Below, piece after piece: positions 45,768 through 59,754 of a DNA stretch of 64,000 nt. The stretch spans positions 1-64,000 of the forward strand of contig NZ_CP056050.1 in the NCBI RefSeq assembly GCF_021559775.1, written 5' to 3'. The position numbers were made by a program, and so were the translations under genes. The first letter of the stretch is position 1. The number at the start of each line of letters is the position of its first letter. Source of the DNA: Gillisella vitis. Lineage in GTDB: Bacteria > Pseudomonadota > Alphaproteobacteria > Rhizobiales > Rhizobiaceae. Under the pieces are notes generated by a model that ran no database searches, was not told where the DNA came from, and saw only the letters and a program-made list of their open reading frames with translations.

Positions 45768-47033
45768 TCAGGCGAATAGCCCGCGCAGGTGGTCGTTGAG
45801 AAAAATGCCATCGGGATCGATTTCGCGTCGCATTGTCTTGAATGCGTCGTAACGTGGGTAAAGCTTCTCAAGCCGTGCAGGCGTCATGAAATGGTGCTTG
45901 CCCCAATGGGGTCGCCCGCCGCGTCGTTCGAATATCGCATCGACATCGCGAAGCAGGGGCCAGGTTGAAGCCTCCGGCTTGCCTGATACGCCGATCGCAT
46001 AGCCGTCGCGCTCGGCATAGGCGCTGAGATAGGAGTCGTCGGCTTTCACCGGTCGGCTTTCGACCGGATAGGTCTCATCAGGATATTTCGTGAGGAAGAG
46101 ATGGCGGACTTCTGCAAAGGTTTCCTCGTAGTCCGCGAAAGGAACGGCGTATTCCATTTCGCGAAAATTTGGCTCGTAGAGGTTCGGAAAAATGACCGAG
46201 CTGTGGTCGAACTCTTCGCCGGGGCCGAGCTCCGGGCCGGGCTCGCTTACCGGTACGGCATTATAGGTGCGCATGTGGCAGATATCCGCCGCACGGCTCG
46301 CCGTGCTTGGAATTCCATCCGGCAGCACAAAAAGCTCGGCCGATGTCTGGTGTGGCAACCAGAAAAACCAAAATGTCCGGTTGTCCTTCAGCCTTTGTTG
46401 CAAACCCTCGATGCAGTCTTCGACATCAGTATTCCAGGATCGCTTGTGGATATTGTAGGATGGCACGGCCTGCAGCGTAATCGACACGACGATGCCGAAC
46501 ATACCGAGCGAGGTCCGAAAAGCGCGAAACAGATCGCCGTCCTTTTCCGCTGTCGTATCGAGAAAACTGCCATCTGCCGTAACTATGCGGGCAGCCACCA
46601 TTTGGGCTGAAAGGCAGGGCAGGGTGATGCCGGCCCCGTGGGTGCCGGTAGCAAGGGCGCCGCAAATCGACTGCGTATCGATATCGCCCTGATTGTTCAG
46701 CGACATTCCCTTGGTGCGCAGATACCGGCTGAGATCCCCGACGGTAATGCCCGGCTCCACCGTGACCTGGTATTTTTCGAGGTCGACCGCAGTCACACCG
46801 GCAAACTGGCTGAGATCGATCTGAACCCCGGGCGTCGCGACGATCGGCGGATTGGAATGGCCCCGGCCGGAGGCTCGGACCGGCAGGTTAAGCGCGCGCG
46901 CCTTCAGCACGGCCTGGCGTACCTCCTCCTCCGTGCGTGGCTGCGCCAGATGGCGCGGAACGAAATTCTGCTCCCCAAACCAGTTCCACCAAAGTTTGCC
47001 GGGTTCAAGTATACTGTTCTCGCCAATGGACAT
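45768..47033 (-). CDS. FAD-linked oxidase, aldonolactone-oxidase-like (VAO fold)
   Basis: 421 residues from ATG 47033 (GGAG seven bases upstream); the frame is open to 47066. PCMH-type FAD domain with LPVRASGRGHSNPP and the flavin loop QSICGALATGTHGAG, then an ALO-type C-terminal domain ending RPHWGKHHF...YPRYDAFK...DPDGIFLNDHL, a typical L-gulono/D-arabinono-lactone oxidase tail (HWGK motif). It would oxidise a hydroxyl or amine-bearing substrate with O2 or a carrier. Located between the monooxygenase and aldehyde dehydrogenase genes in one operon. Confidence 0.85.
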   Translation of the reverse strand: MSIGENSILEPGKLWWNWFGEQNFVPRHLAQPRTEEEVRQAVLKARALNLPVRASGRGHSNPPIVATPGVQIDLSQFAGVTAVDLEKYQVTVEPGITVGDLSRYLRTKGMSLNNQGDIDTQSICGALATGTHGAGITLPCLSAQMVAARIVTADGSFLDTTAEKDGDLFRAFRTSLGMFGIVVSITLQAVPSYNIHKRSWNTDVEDCIEGLQQRLKDNRTFWFFWLPHQTSAELFVLPDGIPSTASRAADICHMRTYNAVPVSEPGPELGPGEEFDHSSVIFPNLYEPNFREMEYAVPFADYEETFAEVRHLFLTKYPDETYPVESRPVKADDSYLSAYAERDGYAIGVSGKPEASTWPLLRDVDAIFERRGGRPHWGKHHFMTPARLEKLYPRYDAFKTMRREIDPDGIFLNDHLRGLFA

Positions 47034-47062
47034 GATCTGTCTCCAATTCTGTGATGTCTTGC

Positions 47063-48172
47063 TCAAGCTGATCGCTGGAGCGGCTCTTCGGCCAACGCCG
47101 CATCGACAATTGGCATGACCTTGTTGGCCAGCAGCTCCATGGACTTTCGCATCACGGCCTTGTCCGTCCAGTCATGGGCGGTTAGCATCAGCGTTTCGAA
47201 CGGGCCTACCTCTTCGCGGAATGCGAGGATCTTGCGGGCTACCGTTTCCGGACTGCCATAGATGACGAAATTGTCACGGACCATTTCGTGGGTGATCGAT
47301 TCCACCGGCGTGTCGGGATGGGGGGCGAGAAGACCGGGGGCGCCGAGACGTTCATAGACCGTGAACATGTAGTCGTAGTACCAGTCAAAGGCGCCGCCGC
47401 TTGTTTTGACATAGGCTTCCGCCGCTTCGTCCGTATCGGCAACGAAGATGCTCCGCGCCACTCGCCAGGCAGATCCATCGGGTGTCTTGCCGAGCTTGTT
47501 CATTTCATCGACGTAGGTCTCCCAATGGGTCTTGACGACCCAGGATGCGACGAAGTTGGCGGAAATCGGCATCATGTCGCGCTGGGCGGCGACGCGGATC
47601 GAATGCGAATTCGGACTGCTGACGGAGAGGGCAAGGGGCGGATGGGGCTGCTGATAGGTCTTTGGAAGCGAGCCGACTCCGAGGTCTGGCCACATGTTGT
47701 CCTTCAGCTGCACGTTCCAGTATTTTCCTTTGATGTCATACGGAGCGTCCGTGGTCCATATCTTCAAAAGCATGTCCAGAGATTCCATCATCATTTCCGG
47801 CCGATTCGCATCCACCATGCCGAAGGCCTCGAAGTCCGAGCCGAGCGCGCCTGTTCCCACCCCAAGAATGAGCCGCCCCTCCGTCAGGTGGTCGAGCAAT
47901 GCGATATGGGAGGCAGCCATCACGGGGTGGTAAAGCGGCAACGGCAGCACGCCGGTGCCGAGCTTGATATTCTTGGTCTGCTTGGCGATGAAAGCCAAGA
48001 ACATCATCGGCGATGACACCTGCTCAATTTCGCAAGTATAGTGTTCGCCCATGAAAAACTCTGCGAAGCCGAGCTCGTCTGCCAAAATCACAGCGTCGAT
48101 GTCTTCCTGCAGGGTCGCGTGGTAATCGCGGTTCATATTGTGCATTGGCATCATAAAGAAGGAGAGTTTCAT
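47063..48172 (-). CDS. Luciferase-like FMN-dependent monooxygenase (LLM class)
   Basis: 369 residues of the bacterial luciferase-like superfamily: GFAEFFMGEHYTCEIEQ, KLGTGVLPLPLYHPVMAA and GRLILGVGTGALGSDFEAFG are the TIM-barrel flavin-binding blocks. Such enzymes use reduced FMN from a separate reductase; a reductase gene lies at 50607 in the divergent unit. First gene of the operon 48172 to 44244, with a perfect sigma-54 promoter 39 bp upstream of the start. Substrate unknown. Confidence 0.9.
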   Translation of the reverse strand: MKLSFFMMPMHNMNRDYHATLQEDIDAVILADELGFAEFFMGEHYTCEIEQVSSPMMFLAFIAKQTKNIKLGTGVLPLPLYHPVMAASHIALLDHLTEGRLILGVGTGALGSDFEAFGMVDANRPEMMMESLDMLLKIWTTDAPYDIKGKYWNVQLKDNMWPDLGVGSLPKTYQQPHPPLALSVSSPNSHSIRVAAQRDMMPISANFVASWVVKTHWETYVDEMNKLGKTPDGSAWRVARSIFVADTDEAAEAYVKTSGGAFDWYYDYMFTVYERLGAPGLLAPHPDTPVESITHEMVRDNFVIYGSPETVARKILAFREEVGPFETLMLTAHDWTDKAVMRKSMELLANKVMPIVDAALAEEPLQRSA

Positions 48173-48210
48173 TGCACATCCTCATGCGTTGGTGTCCTGA
48201 CGACACTCAC

Positions 48211-48225
48211 GCAATGACCGTGCCA
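48211..48225 (-). promoter_or_regulatory. Sigma-54 promoter of the monooxygenase operon
   Basis: Minus-strand TGGCACGGTCATTGC is a perfect TGGCACG-N4-TTGC (-24/-12) element, 39 bp before the monooxygenase ATG. Confidence 0.9.
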
Positions 48226-48317
48226 CCGCGATCCACCAGCCCTAAAGGCGTGTTTGCAGGTTATTTCAGCTTCTCCGGCTTGGATACGGAACCGCAGGCG
48301 TCTCGCGTAAGCGAAAC

Positions 48318-48350
48318 CCAGTCTCATTTTTGAAAGCCTTTGAGACGGGC
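48318..48350. promoter_or_regulatory. Candidate activator site (UAS) for the monooxygenase operon
   Basis: GTCTCA (48321-48326) and TGAGAC (48341-48346) form an inverted repeat, about 95-120 bp upstream of the -24/-12 element, the usual distance for an enhancer-binding protein. The same hexamer recurs at the other three sigma-54 promoters. Confidence 0.5.
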
Positions 48351-48492
48351 CTATGCGTTTCGGAGAACTGGTCGCCGGACTGGCGTAAATGACGGCACGC
48401 CATTTCCTTCAAATGTAATTGCACATCTTGACGGCAAGCATTATTGCTGCATAAATTATGGACAACCCGCTGGCGACCGAGGGGATTCTTCC

Positions 48493-50445
<1,953 letters not shown>

Positions 50446-50461
50446 TCCATTCATCTCCACG

Positions 50462-50500
50462 GTCTCAACGCTGCACGCTTCCGTCTCAACACTAAGACGG
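50462..50500. promoter_or_regulatory. Candidate UAS for the flavin reductase operon
   Basis: GTCTCA occurs at 50462-50467 and 50483-50488, and CCGTCT (50481-50486) pairs with AGACGG (50495-50500). The cluster lies 50-90 bp before the -24/-12 promoter. Confidence 0.5.
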
Positions 50501-50549
50501 ATGAGATGACTCTCCGCCAAACACCTCCCTTCTGCATCTCCGGAACGAT

Positions 50550-50564
50550 TGGCATGGCCTTTGC
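50550..50564 (+). promoter_or_regulatory. Sigma-54 promoter of the flavin reductase operon
   Basis: TGGCATGGCCTTTGC fits TGGCA(C/T)G-N4-TTGC, 43 bp before the GTG start at 50607. Confidence 0.85.
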
Positions 50565-50606
50565 GTGATTAAACGCAGAGATAAATGCCGTCGAAGGAGA
50601 TCGAGC

Positions 50607-51119
50607 GTGACCCAATCAGAAATGTTCAAACAGGGGATGCGCCGGCTAGCGGCCGGTGTATCGATCATAACCACGTTTGAAGATGGCCAGCCGCATGGGT
50701 TTGCCGCGACCTCCGTGACGTCGGTTTCCGCCGATCCGGCGCCGCTGCTGCTGGTCTGCGTCAGCAAGACAGTCTCGTGTCATGACACGATCATGCGGGC
50801 CGGAAAATTCTGCGTCAACGTGTTGCGAGAGACGGATATCGAAACGGCCAGATTGTTCAGCTCCGCTGAATTTCGCCAACGGCGGTTCGCGCTATGCGAC
50901 TGGCAGACACTGTCGACCGGCGCGCCTGTCCTCACCAGCGCGCTGGCCAATTTCGACTGCCGCGTCCACCACGCCATGGAGGTGCAAACCCATACGGTTT
51001 TCTTCGGCCTTGTCGATGAGATCAAGCTTTTGGGCGAAGACGTGCATCCGCTACTCTATGTGAATGGCCAGTTCGATGGACTGCGCTCGGTTGTTCCGAC
51101 AGTGGCAGCAGGATCGTGA
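50607..51119 (+). CDS. Flavin reductase (HpaC/NtaB-like)
   Basis: 170 residues from GTG 50607, chosen because AAGGAG lies 8 nt before it. Family blocks: FKQGMRRLAAGVSIITTFED, GFAATSVTSVSADPAPLLLV and GKFCVNVLRE. It reduces FMN or FAD with NAD(P)H and hands it to a partner monooxygenase, most likely the luciferase-like enzyme in the other sigma-54 operon. Its stop overlaps the start of the oxidase gene. Confidence 0.9.
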   Translation: MTQSEMFKQGMRRLAAGVSIITTFEDGQPHGFAATSVTSVSADPAPLLLVCVSKTVSCHDTIMRAGKFCVNVLRETDIETARLFSSAEFRQRRFALCDWQTLSTGAPVLTSALANFDCRVHHAMEVQTHTVFFGLVDEIKLLGEDVHPLLYVNGQFDGLRSVVPTVAAGS

Positions 51120-52390
51120 CAGTGGTATCTGGCGAAGGTCAGGCGAAACGCGTCGTGGTGATCGGCGGCGGCGTTGTCGGCGTATGCGCTGCCAGCTGGC
51201 TGCTGCGAGACGGTCATGCGGTCACGATCGTTGAGCCTGGGCAGATCGGGCGGGGCGCATCTTACGGGAATGCCGGATGCTTCAACCCATCATCCGTGGT
51301 GCCGATGTCGATGCCTGGCAACCTCATAAAGGTCCCCGGATGGCTGCTGGATCCTCTGGGGCCGTTATCCATCCGCTGGTCCTATCTTCCCACCATTGCA
51401 CCATGGCTCATCCGTTTTCTACGCTCGGGAACCCGCGACAAGGTCGAAGCGCAAGCGCGCGCACTGGGCGATCTGCTGCGCGATTCCGTCGGTGTCTATC
51501 GACCCCTGATCATCAACGCTGGTGCCCAGGCGCTGGTCCGCCAGGACGGTCATCTCGTGGTTTACCCGAAACGCGCCGATTTCGAAGCGGATGCGCTTGC
51601 CTGGAAGCTGAGACGGGACAACGGGATTGCGTTTACGGTACTCGAGGACGAGGCGCTGTGGCAGCAGGAGCCAGCTCTGGCCCATTCCTGCAGGCTCGGC
51701 GTCTTCTTTCCCGACAATGGGCACACCGTCAATCCCAACCGGCTCGTCCAAATGCTGGCGGACGCATTCCTGCGTGACGGCGGCACGATCCTTCCTGCAG
51801 CTGCGCAAGGCTTTGAGATGGAGGGTGAAAGAATTCGTGGCGTACGGACAGACCGCGGGTTGGTGTCCTGTGAAATGGCCGTCATTGCCACCGGCGCCCA
51901 CTCGAAAATATTCACAAGACAGCTTGGCGATCATATCCCGCTGGATACGGAGCGAGGATACCATATCGTGGTGCCTTATTCTGATCATATGCCTCGCATC
52001 CCGATCATGGATACCTCGGGAAAGTTCGTTGCAACACCCATGGAGGGCGGCTTGCGTATTGCGGGGACGGTTGAATTTGCCGGGCTCGATGCCGAGCCCG
52101 ATTGGAAGCGCGCGCACAAGCTTTTGACACTCGGTCAACGCCTTCTGCCGGAACTTCCGACTATCGATCCGAGGGATGCCGAGGTCTGGATGGGATTTCG
52201 GCCAAGCATGCCGGATTCCCTGCCGGTCATTGGGCGATCGCGCCGCACTGGGGATATTATCTACGCCTTCGGACACGGCCATGTCGGCATGGCGGGCGGC
52301 GCCCAGACCGGATTGCTGGTGGCAGATCTGGTCGCGGGCCGCGCGCCGCGCATTCCCATTGCCGCATTTTCTCCAGAGCGATTCGGATGA
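51116..52390 (+). CDS. FAD-dependent amine/D-amino-acid oxidoreductase (DadA-like)
   Basis: 424 residues starting at GTG 51116, overlapping the reductase stop. The N-terminal dinucleotide motif is VVVIGGGVVGVCAASWLL; family blocks include GRGASYGNAGCFNPSSV and the C-terminal WMGFRPSMPDSLPVIGRS and FGHGHVGMAGGAQTG. DAO-type enzymes deaminate D-amino acids or secondary amines such as iminodiacetate and glycine. Being co-transcribed with a flavin reductase, it probably finishes breakdown of an amine product of the monooxygenase. Confidence 0.9.
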   Translation: MTVVSGEGQAKRVVVIGGGVVGVCAASWLLRDGHAVTIVEPGQIGRGASYGNAGCFNPSSVVPMSMPGNLIKVPGWLLDPLGPLSIRWSYLPTIAPWLIRFLRSGTRDKVEAQARALGDLLRDSVGVYRPLIINAGAQALVRQDGHLVVYPKRADFEADALAWKLRRDNGIAFTVLEDEALWQQEPALAHSCRLGVFFPDNGHTVNPNRLVQMLADAFLRDGGTILPAAAQGFEMEGERIRGVRTDRGLVSCEMAVIATGAHSKIFTRQLGDHIPLDTERGYHIVVPYSDHMPRIPIMDTSGKFVATPMEGGLRIAGTVEFAGLDAEPDWKRAHKLLTLGQRLLPELPTIDPRDAEVWMGFRPSMPDSLPVIGRSRRTGDIIYAFGHGHVGMAGGAQTGLLVADLVAGRAPRIPIAAFSPERFG

Positions 52391-52619
52391 GCGCCCATGG
52401 TTGAAAAAGCTCGAATTTGGTCCAGCGCGAGTCTCACGAAAAAGACGCGACGCGTCATCTTTGCGACAACACGTATCTGCCCCAACATGCAGGGGATGAG
52501 ATCGAATTCGCCTCGGCCACGGTATCAAAATGAAACTCATTTGGAAAATCAGAATGATAGCAAAAATGCCCGAACGGCGGCGGCCACAATCGTTCGCTCA
52601 GCTATCCTGAAAGGGTAGC

Positions 52620-52634
52620 TGGCACGCATGTTGC
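52620..52634 (+). promoter_or_regulatory. Sigma-54 promoter of the PotD-like uptake operon
   Basis: TGGCACGCATGTTGC is a perfect TGGCACG-N4-TTGC element 41 bp before the ATG at 52675. A GTCTCA hexamer lies at 52431-52436. Confidence 0.9.
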
Positions 52635-52674
52635 AGCATGTCTACCGTTACAAAAACCAACAGAGGTGAACACA

Positions 52675-53781
52675 ATGAACACCGCCATTTTTAAAAAAGC
52701 CATTGATAGACGCACCATGCTGAAAACGGGCACCGCCGCTCTGACAACGGCACTCTTCGCGCCCAACCTCATCCGTCCGGCGCAAGCCGCCGAGACGATC
52801 ACCCTGCTGACGTGGGAGACCTATCACGACGATGACTGGATCGCCGAATGGGGCATGGCCAACAACACCGACGTCAAGGCCGTGCGTATCGGTTCCGAAG
52901 ACGAGCTTTTCTCCCAAGCATTTTCGGGCGCCGTGCATGCTGACGTGCTCTATGTCGAGACCGGCTCCTTGCCGCGTTTCAAGGAAGCCAACCTTATTGC
53001 CAAGATCGATCCGGCTGCCATGGCCAACACCGCCAATATCAGCCCCTCGCTCGATTGGAAAAAATATGTGGGCGTCGGCGGTGAAACCATGGGCATTCCC
53101 TATAATTGGGGTACCCAGCCGCTGATGTTCGACGCCGGCCAGGTCACTAAGATCGATACATGGGCTGTTCTCTGGGACAAGGCCTATGCAGGCAAGGTCA
53201 ACATGTTCGACGATTGCACCATGACCTTCCCGATGATTGCCCTTTATGTCGGCGCGAAGGATCCGTTTAACTTGACGGAAGCCGAATTTACCGCCTGCAC
53301 CGAGGCGCTCAAGGCGTTGCGCCAGCAGATCCGCGTTATCGCGCGCGGCTTTGACGATGCGACTGCGCTCTATGCCGCCGGGGACGCCATACTCGGCTAT
53401 TGCCAGAACGTCGCGGTGGTCAGCTCGCTGCAGGCGAAAGGCAAGAATTTTAAATATTCGCTGCCGAAGGAAGGCACGCCGACATGGATCGATTGCGCCT
53501 CGATCTCACCCCAGGGCGCCCGCCCTATCGTCTACAAGTTCCTCAACGACAATCTGTCGCCCGAATGGCAGTCGCGGTTCATCACGAAATCGACCAATAA
53601 CGGCATCCTGACAGCGGATGCGGCACGCAAGGCTGGTGTCAAGGATGATTTGCTGAAGATGACCAACGTGCCGGATTCGGAAGCCGCAGGCTTCTGGGAA
53701 AAGATGGTGATCTTCCAGCGACCGGAAGACCTCGACCGCCGGCTGCAGATATGGAACGACTTCAAGTCCGGTACTCTCTAA
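52675..53781 (+). CDS. ABC substrate-binding protein, spermidine/putrescine-type
   Basis: 368 residues from ATG 52675 (AGAGGTG upstream; an in-frame GTG at 52666 is less likely). The leader has a twin-arginine-like motif (DRRTMLK) and ends LIRPAQA before AETITLL, suggesting Tat export. The mature protein has the PotD-type opening LLTWETYHDDDWIAEW and PYNWGTQPLMFD hinge block. It captures a small, probably amine- or amino-acid-like ligand in the periplasm for the transporter encoded next. Confidence 0.88.
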   Translation: MNTAIFKKAIDRRTMLKTGTAALTTALFAPNLIRPAQAAETITLLTWETYHDDDWIAEWGMANNTDVKAVRIGSEDELFSQAFSGAVHADVLYVETGSLPRFKEANLIAKIDPAAMANTANISPSLDWKKYVGVGGETMGIPYNWGTQPLMFDAGQVTKIDTWAVLWDKAYAGKVNMFDDCTMTFPMIALYVGAKDPFNLTEAEFTACTEALKALRQQIRVIARGFDDATALYAAGDAILGYCQNVAVVSSLQAKGKNFKYSLPKEGTPTWIDCASISPQGARPIVYKFLNDNLSPEWQSRFITKSTNNGILTADAARKAGVKDDLLKMTNVPDSEAAGFWEKMVIFQRPEDLDRRLQIWNDFKSGTL

Positions 53782-53803
53782 ATCTGCCTGGAACGACGGA
53801 GTA

Positions 53804-54889
53804 ATGACGATGCCCCAGCCAGCATATGAAAGCATTCTCTCCCTCGATGGAGTCGACAAGACCTATGGCCGGTTTGGCAAACCGGCCCTCGATCGCGTTT
53901 CCTTCGATGTCGCCCCCGGAGAATTCTTCTCCATCCTCGGCCCGAGCGGATCTGGAAAGACCACAATCCTTCGAACGATTGCCGGTTTCGAAACGCCGGA
54001 TCGTGGCCGTGTGATGATGTCCGGTGAAGATGTCTCGAACATCCCGCCCAACAAGCGGAATGTTCGCACGGTCTTCCAAAGCTATGCGCTGTTCCCGCAT
54101 ATGTCCGTCATGCAGAATGTTCAATACACCTTGCGCATGCAGGGGATTGGCAAAAGCGAGCGGCTGATCGAGGCTGAAAAGGCGCTTGATCTCGTCGAGA
54201 TGGGCAGCTTTGCCGCGCGGCTGCCGCATGAGCTCTCAGGGGGGCAGCGGCAACGTGTCGCTCTGGCACGCGCCATCGTGTCGAAGCCAAAAATTCTTCT
54301 TCTCGACGAGCCGCTGGGCGCGCTGGACCTGCGGCTTCGCCAACAAATGCAGCACACGCTGGTCTCCTTGCAGAAGGAACTGCAAATGGCCTTTGTGTAC
54401 GTGACGCACGATCAGGGGGAGGCGCTCTCCATGTCCAACCGCGTGCTGGTCATGCGCGAGGGCCGCATCGCCCAGCTCGGCAAGCCGCAGGATCTGTATT
54501 TCGCCCCGAGGTCGGAATTTGTGGCGCGATTCGTCGGCAATTCAAACATGTTGCCGGTCGATTTTGTCCGGGAGGGGGAAACATGCGTCGCCATGATCGG
54601 CGGGGTGCGTTTTCCCGGCATCGTCAGAAACGAGCCGAGAAGCGGCAGGATCGCGGTGCGCTACGATGATGTCACTGTCGATGCCGAGGATGGCAGAACG
54701 GTACCCGCCACGCTCGCAGGCATCGTCGACAACATCCTGTTTCTTGGTACGACCCTTGAGGTGAACGTGCGCTGCGGCGATCAGATGATCCTGTCCAGCA
54801 TCCCCGCGACCCAAACGACAAGGCTGACCAGCGGCCAGCCCGTCAGGGTCGGTTTCAATCTCAGCCAGGCGCAGGTATTTGATGTATAA
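53804..54889 (+). CDS. ABC transporter ATPase, PotA-like
   Basis: 361 residues: Walker A GPSGSGKTT (about 47-55), Q-loop VFQSYALFPHMSV, signature [14 protein letters not shown], Walker B KILLLDEPLGALD and the H-loop VTHDQGEA, then a C-terminal TOBE domain (about 280-361). Energises the polyamine-type importer. Starts 22 bp after the binding protein; its end overlaps the permease gene. Confidence 0.93.
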   Translation: MTMPQPAYESILSLDGVDKTYGRFGKPALDRVSFDVAPGEFFSILGPSGSGKTTILRTIAGFETPDRGRVMMSGEDVSNIPPNKRNVRTVFQSYALFPHMSVMQNVQYTLRMQGIGKSERLIEAEKALDLVEMGSFAARLPHELSGGQRQRVALARAIVSKPKILLLDEPLGALDLRLRQQMQHTLVSLQKELQMAFVYVTHDQGEALSMSNRVLVMREGRIAQLGKPQDLYFAPRSEFVARFVGNSNMLPVDFVREGETCVAMIGGVRFPGIVRNEPRSGRIAVRYDDVTVDAEDGRTVPATLAGIVDNILFLGTTLEVNVRCGDQMILSSIPATQTTRLTSGQPVRVGFNLSQAQVFDV

Positions 54890-56615
54890 TGCCGTCGAAA
54901 CACGTGGCTTCGTCCTGCCCTATGCAATTGGACGGCGCTTCCTTCTCAAGCTGAATTTCGCGCAGGCTCCATTGCTTGCCTGGCTTGGCCTGATCGTCGT
55001 GTTGCCCAATCTGCTGCTGATCGCCACCAGCTTTCTTGGCATCAGCAAAGGGCGGATGATCTTCGCTCCGACCCTTGCGAATTATGCCCGACTTTGGAAT
55101 TCAAACGGCTTCTGGCATCTGCTTGCATCGACGCTGGAATTCAGCCTGGCAGCCAGCCTTTGTGGCGCGCTGCTCGCCTATCCCATGGCCTATTTTGTCG
55201 CCCGGATGACGCTGCGGCACAAAAATCTCCTTACGGTGCTCGTGCTGATGCCGCTATGGATCAGTTTGCTGATGCGTGTCTTTTCCTGGCGTCTCATCCT
55301 TGGCCAGAGCGGTTTGCTGAATTCGCTGCTCGTCACCACCGGTATCTTAAATCAGCCATCGCCGCTCTTCCTCTACACGCCCTTTACCGTTATTCTGACC
55401 TTCGCCTATATTTCGGTGCCCTACATTTTTATTTCGACGCTCAATGCCTTCGAAAAAATACCGACGTCCTTGATCGAGGCTTCGCAGGACTCAGGCGCGA
55501 CCGGTCTGCAGACCTTCTCCCACATTGTCTGGCCATTGACGCGCCGCAGTCTCGCCATCGGTGTCAGCCTGGCCTTTCTTGTGACGGTCGGCGACTACGT
55601 GACGCCGGCCATGGTCGGCGGTATCGATGGAACGACGCTCGGCGTCCTCATTTCCTCCCAGTTCGGAATGGCCAACAACTGGCCCTTTGGTGCGGCCGCG
55701 TCGGTCGCGTTGATCCTGAGTGTCGGAATTGTTCTTAGCGTTCTGCTATGGCTTTGCCCGAGCCGCGGCGTTTTCAGCGGCGACGAAGCGCCTGCAATAC
55801 CGCACCCGTTGACAGGGGAGGGCGGCGTCCACTGGCCTACGTTTGCGGGATCGATCGGCTATGGTCTTGTCATTGCCTTCCTTTACGCGCCGCTTGTGCT
55901 GATGGTGATATTTTCCTTCGGGGCCTCGACGGTGCAGTCTTTTCCCATCACCGAATTCACGATGAAATGGTATGCCGATCTCGCCGACACGTCAGGTCTT
56001 CTCATGGCGGCGCAGAGATCGCTTATAGTTGCGGTCTCGGTCGTCTTTTTTTCCTCGACAATCGGCACCGCATTTGCCTTGGCGCTCCATTTCCGGCCGG
56101 TCAGGGGTTCGCATGCGATGGAACTGCTGCTGGCGCTGCCACTTGCGATGCCCGCCGTGGTTCTGGGAGTGGTCATGGTTCTCGGCACCGAATTACTGGA
56201 TATTCCATCCGGCCTGGTGCGCACGATCATCGGGCAATCCAGCTTCGTCATGCCAGTCACATTGATGCTGGTACTGGCCCGGCTGCGGCGGCTTGACCCG
56301 ACGCTGGTCGAGGCGTCGCTCGATCTCGGCGCCGGACGAATCAGCAGCTTTCTTCACGTGGTGTTACCGTTGATCAAAGGCGCTGTCATTGGCGGTGCAC
56401 TGCTTGGATTGACCCTTTCCGCCGACGACGTGATGGTGACCCTCTTTCTTGCCGGGCCCTCGCAGACGCTGCCGATCTGGGTCTTCAACCAGATGCGCTT
56501 CGGTTTTACACCCTCGGTGAACGCGGTCTTCACTGTCCTTGGGATGCTGTGTTTGACAGCCGTTATCGTTGCCAGTTGGATTGCCGCAAGCGGACGGGCA
56601 AAGAAATTGGCTTAG
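54882..56615 (+). CDS. Fused ABC permease (PotB-PotC-like in one chain)
   Basis: About 577 residues, roughly twice a normal permease. The N-terminal half (1-295) matches PotB (SLIEASQDSGATGLQTFSHI with the EAA loop), the C-terminal half (320-577) PotC (TLVEASLDLGAGRISSFLHV), joined by a short linker near SGDEAPAIPHP. About twelve membrane segments in all. The natural fusion gives a single-chain membrane domain. I start it at ATG 54882, overlapping the potA-like stop. Confidence 0.9.
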   Translation: MYNAVETRGFVLPYAIGRRFLLKLNFAQAPLLAWLGLIVVLPNLLLIATSFLGISKGRMIFAPTLANYARLWNSNGFWHLLASTLEFSLAASLCGALLAYPMAYFVARMTLRHKNLLTVLVLMPLWISLLMRVFSWRLILGQSGLLNSLLVTTGILNQPSPLFLYTPFTVILTFAYISVPYIFISTLNAFEKIPTSLIEASQDSGATGLQTFSHIVWPLTRRSLAIGVSLAFLVTVGDYVTPAMVGGIDGTTLGVLISSQFGMANNWPFGAAASVALILSVGIVLSVLLWLCPSRGVFSGDEAPAIPHPLTGEGGVHWPTFAGSIGYGLVIAFLYAPLVLMVIFSFGASTVQSFPITEFTMKWYADLADTSGLLMAAQRSLIVAVSVVFFSSTIGTAFALALHFRPVRGSHAMELLLALPLAMPAVVLGVVMVLGTELLDIPSGLVRTIIGQSSFVMPVTLMLVLARLRRLDPTLVEASLDLGAGRISSFLHVVLPLIKGAVIGGALLGLTLSADDVMVTLFLAGPSQTLPIWVFNQMRFGFTPSVNAVFTVLGMLCLTAVIVASWIAASGRAKKLA

Positions 56616-56625
56616 TCGCTCGCAG

Positions 56626-56654
56626 CTCCAGCCTTTGCGTTATCTCCGCTGGAG
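56626..56654 (+). terminator. Hairpin after the PotBC-like gene
   Basis: CTCCAGC and GCTGGAG form a perfect 7-bp stem with a 15-nt loop. There is no T-run, so it may be an RNA-processing or attenuating stem between the two transport units. Confidence 0.35.
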
Positions 56655-56717
56655 GTCCAGACGCACTCACCTCCGCGTCGCGTTTAATAGATTGAATTAA
56701 AAAGATTTAGGACGATA

Positions 56718-57643
56718 ATGACGAACCTTTCCGATCTTCGACGATCCCGGTTGCACGAGGCCAAGGACTCGCCAATTGCAACGTTGCGAGGGTCAAATTC
56801 GGGGGCTCGGTTTACGAGACAGTTAGTGCGCTTGCGGTTTCCGTCCTGGGCCTCACCTGCTTTTATCGTGGGTGGCCTCGTCGTTCTGTTTTGGCTGTTC
56901 GCAATGGTCTTTCCGCAGGCCTTGTCGGCCTATGATCCACTTCTCATTGTCGGGCGTCGTCTTCAGGCCCCGAGTGCCTTGCACTACTTGGGTACCGACG
57001 CCCTTGGTCGTGACGTGTTCAGCCGCACGATGTACGGCGCGCAGCACTCTCTGCCGATTGCGTTGATCGTGGTCATCAGTGCAGTTGTGATTGGCGCTGC
57101 TGCCGGCTCGATCGCCGGCTACAAGGGCGGGCTTGTCGGCGCGGCAATCATGCGGCTGGTGGACATCACCTTGTCCTTCCCGCCGATCCTGCTGGCCATG
57201 GCGGTCGCAGCGTCGCTCGGGCCGGGATTGGGCAATGCCGCCATCGCCATGGTCGTGGTCTGGTGGCCCGTCTACGCGCGGCTGGTGCGCGCTCAGGTGC
57301 TCGAAGTTCGGGAGCGCGAACATGTTGAGGCCGCTGTGGCGGCCGGTGCCAGCCATTTCCGCATTCTGACAAAGCATATTTTGCCGCTGTGCTGGATGCC
57401 GGTTCTCATCAGCGCAACCATGGACCTCGGGCAGGTCATGCTGCTTGCCGCGTCACTGAGCTTCATCGGTCTTGGCGCGATGCCGCCGACCCCGGAATGG
57501 GGCGCGATGATTACCGACGGCGCCACCTATTTCTACGACTGGTGGATCGCTTTTGGACCTGGAATGGCCATTCTTACCGCCGTGCTCGGGTTCAATTTCA
57601 TTGGCGATGGTCTGCGTGACTATCTTGACCCGAGGTCGTCGAA

Positions 57644-57647
<4 letters not shown>
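56718..57647 (+). CDS. Dipeptide/oligopeptide ABC permease (DppC-like)
   Basis: 309 residues, six membrane segments, with the DppC N-terminal block ([40 protein letters not shown]) and the EAA loop [20 protein letters not shown]. Forms the membrane channel with the DppB-like protein encoded at 62941. Overlaps the ATPase gene by 4 bp. Confidence 0.92.
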
Positions 57648-59722
<2,075 letters not shown>

Positions 59723-59754
59723 CGAAGGAGCGCGTGATGATGGGCGAAATATAG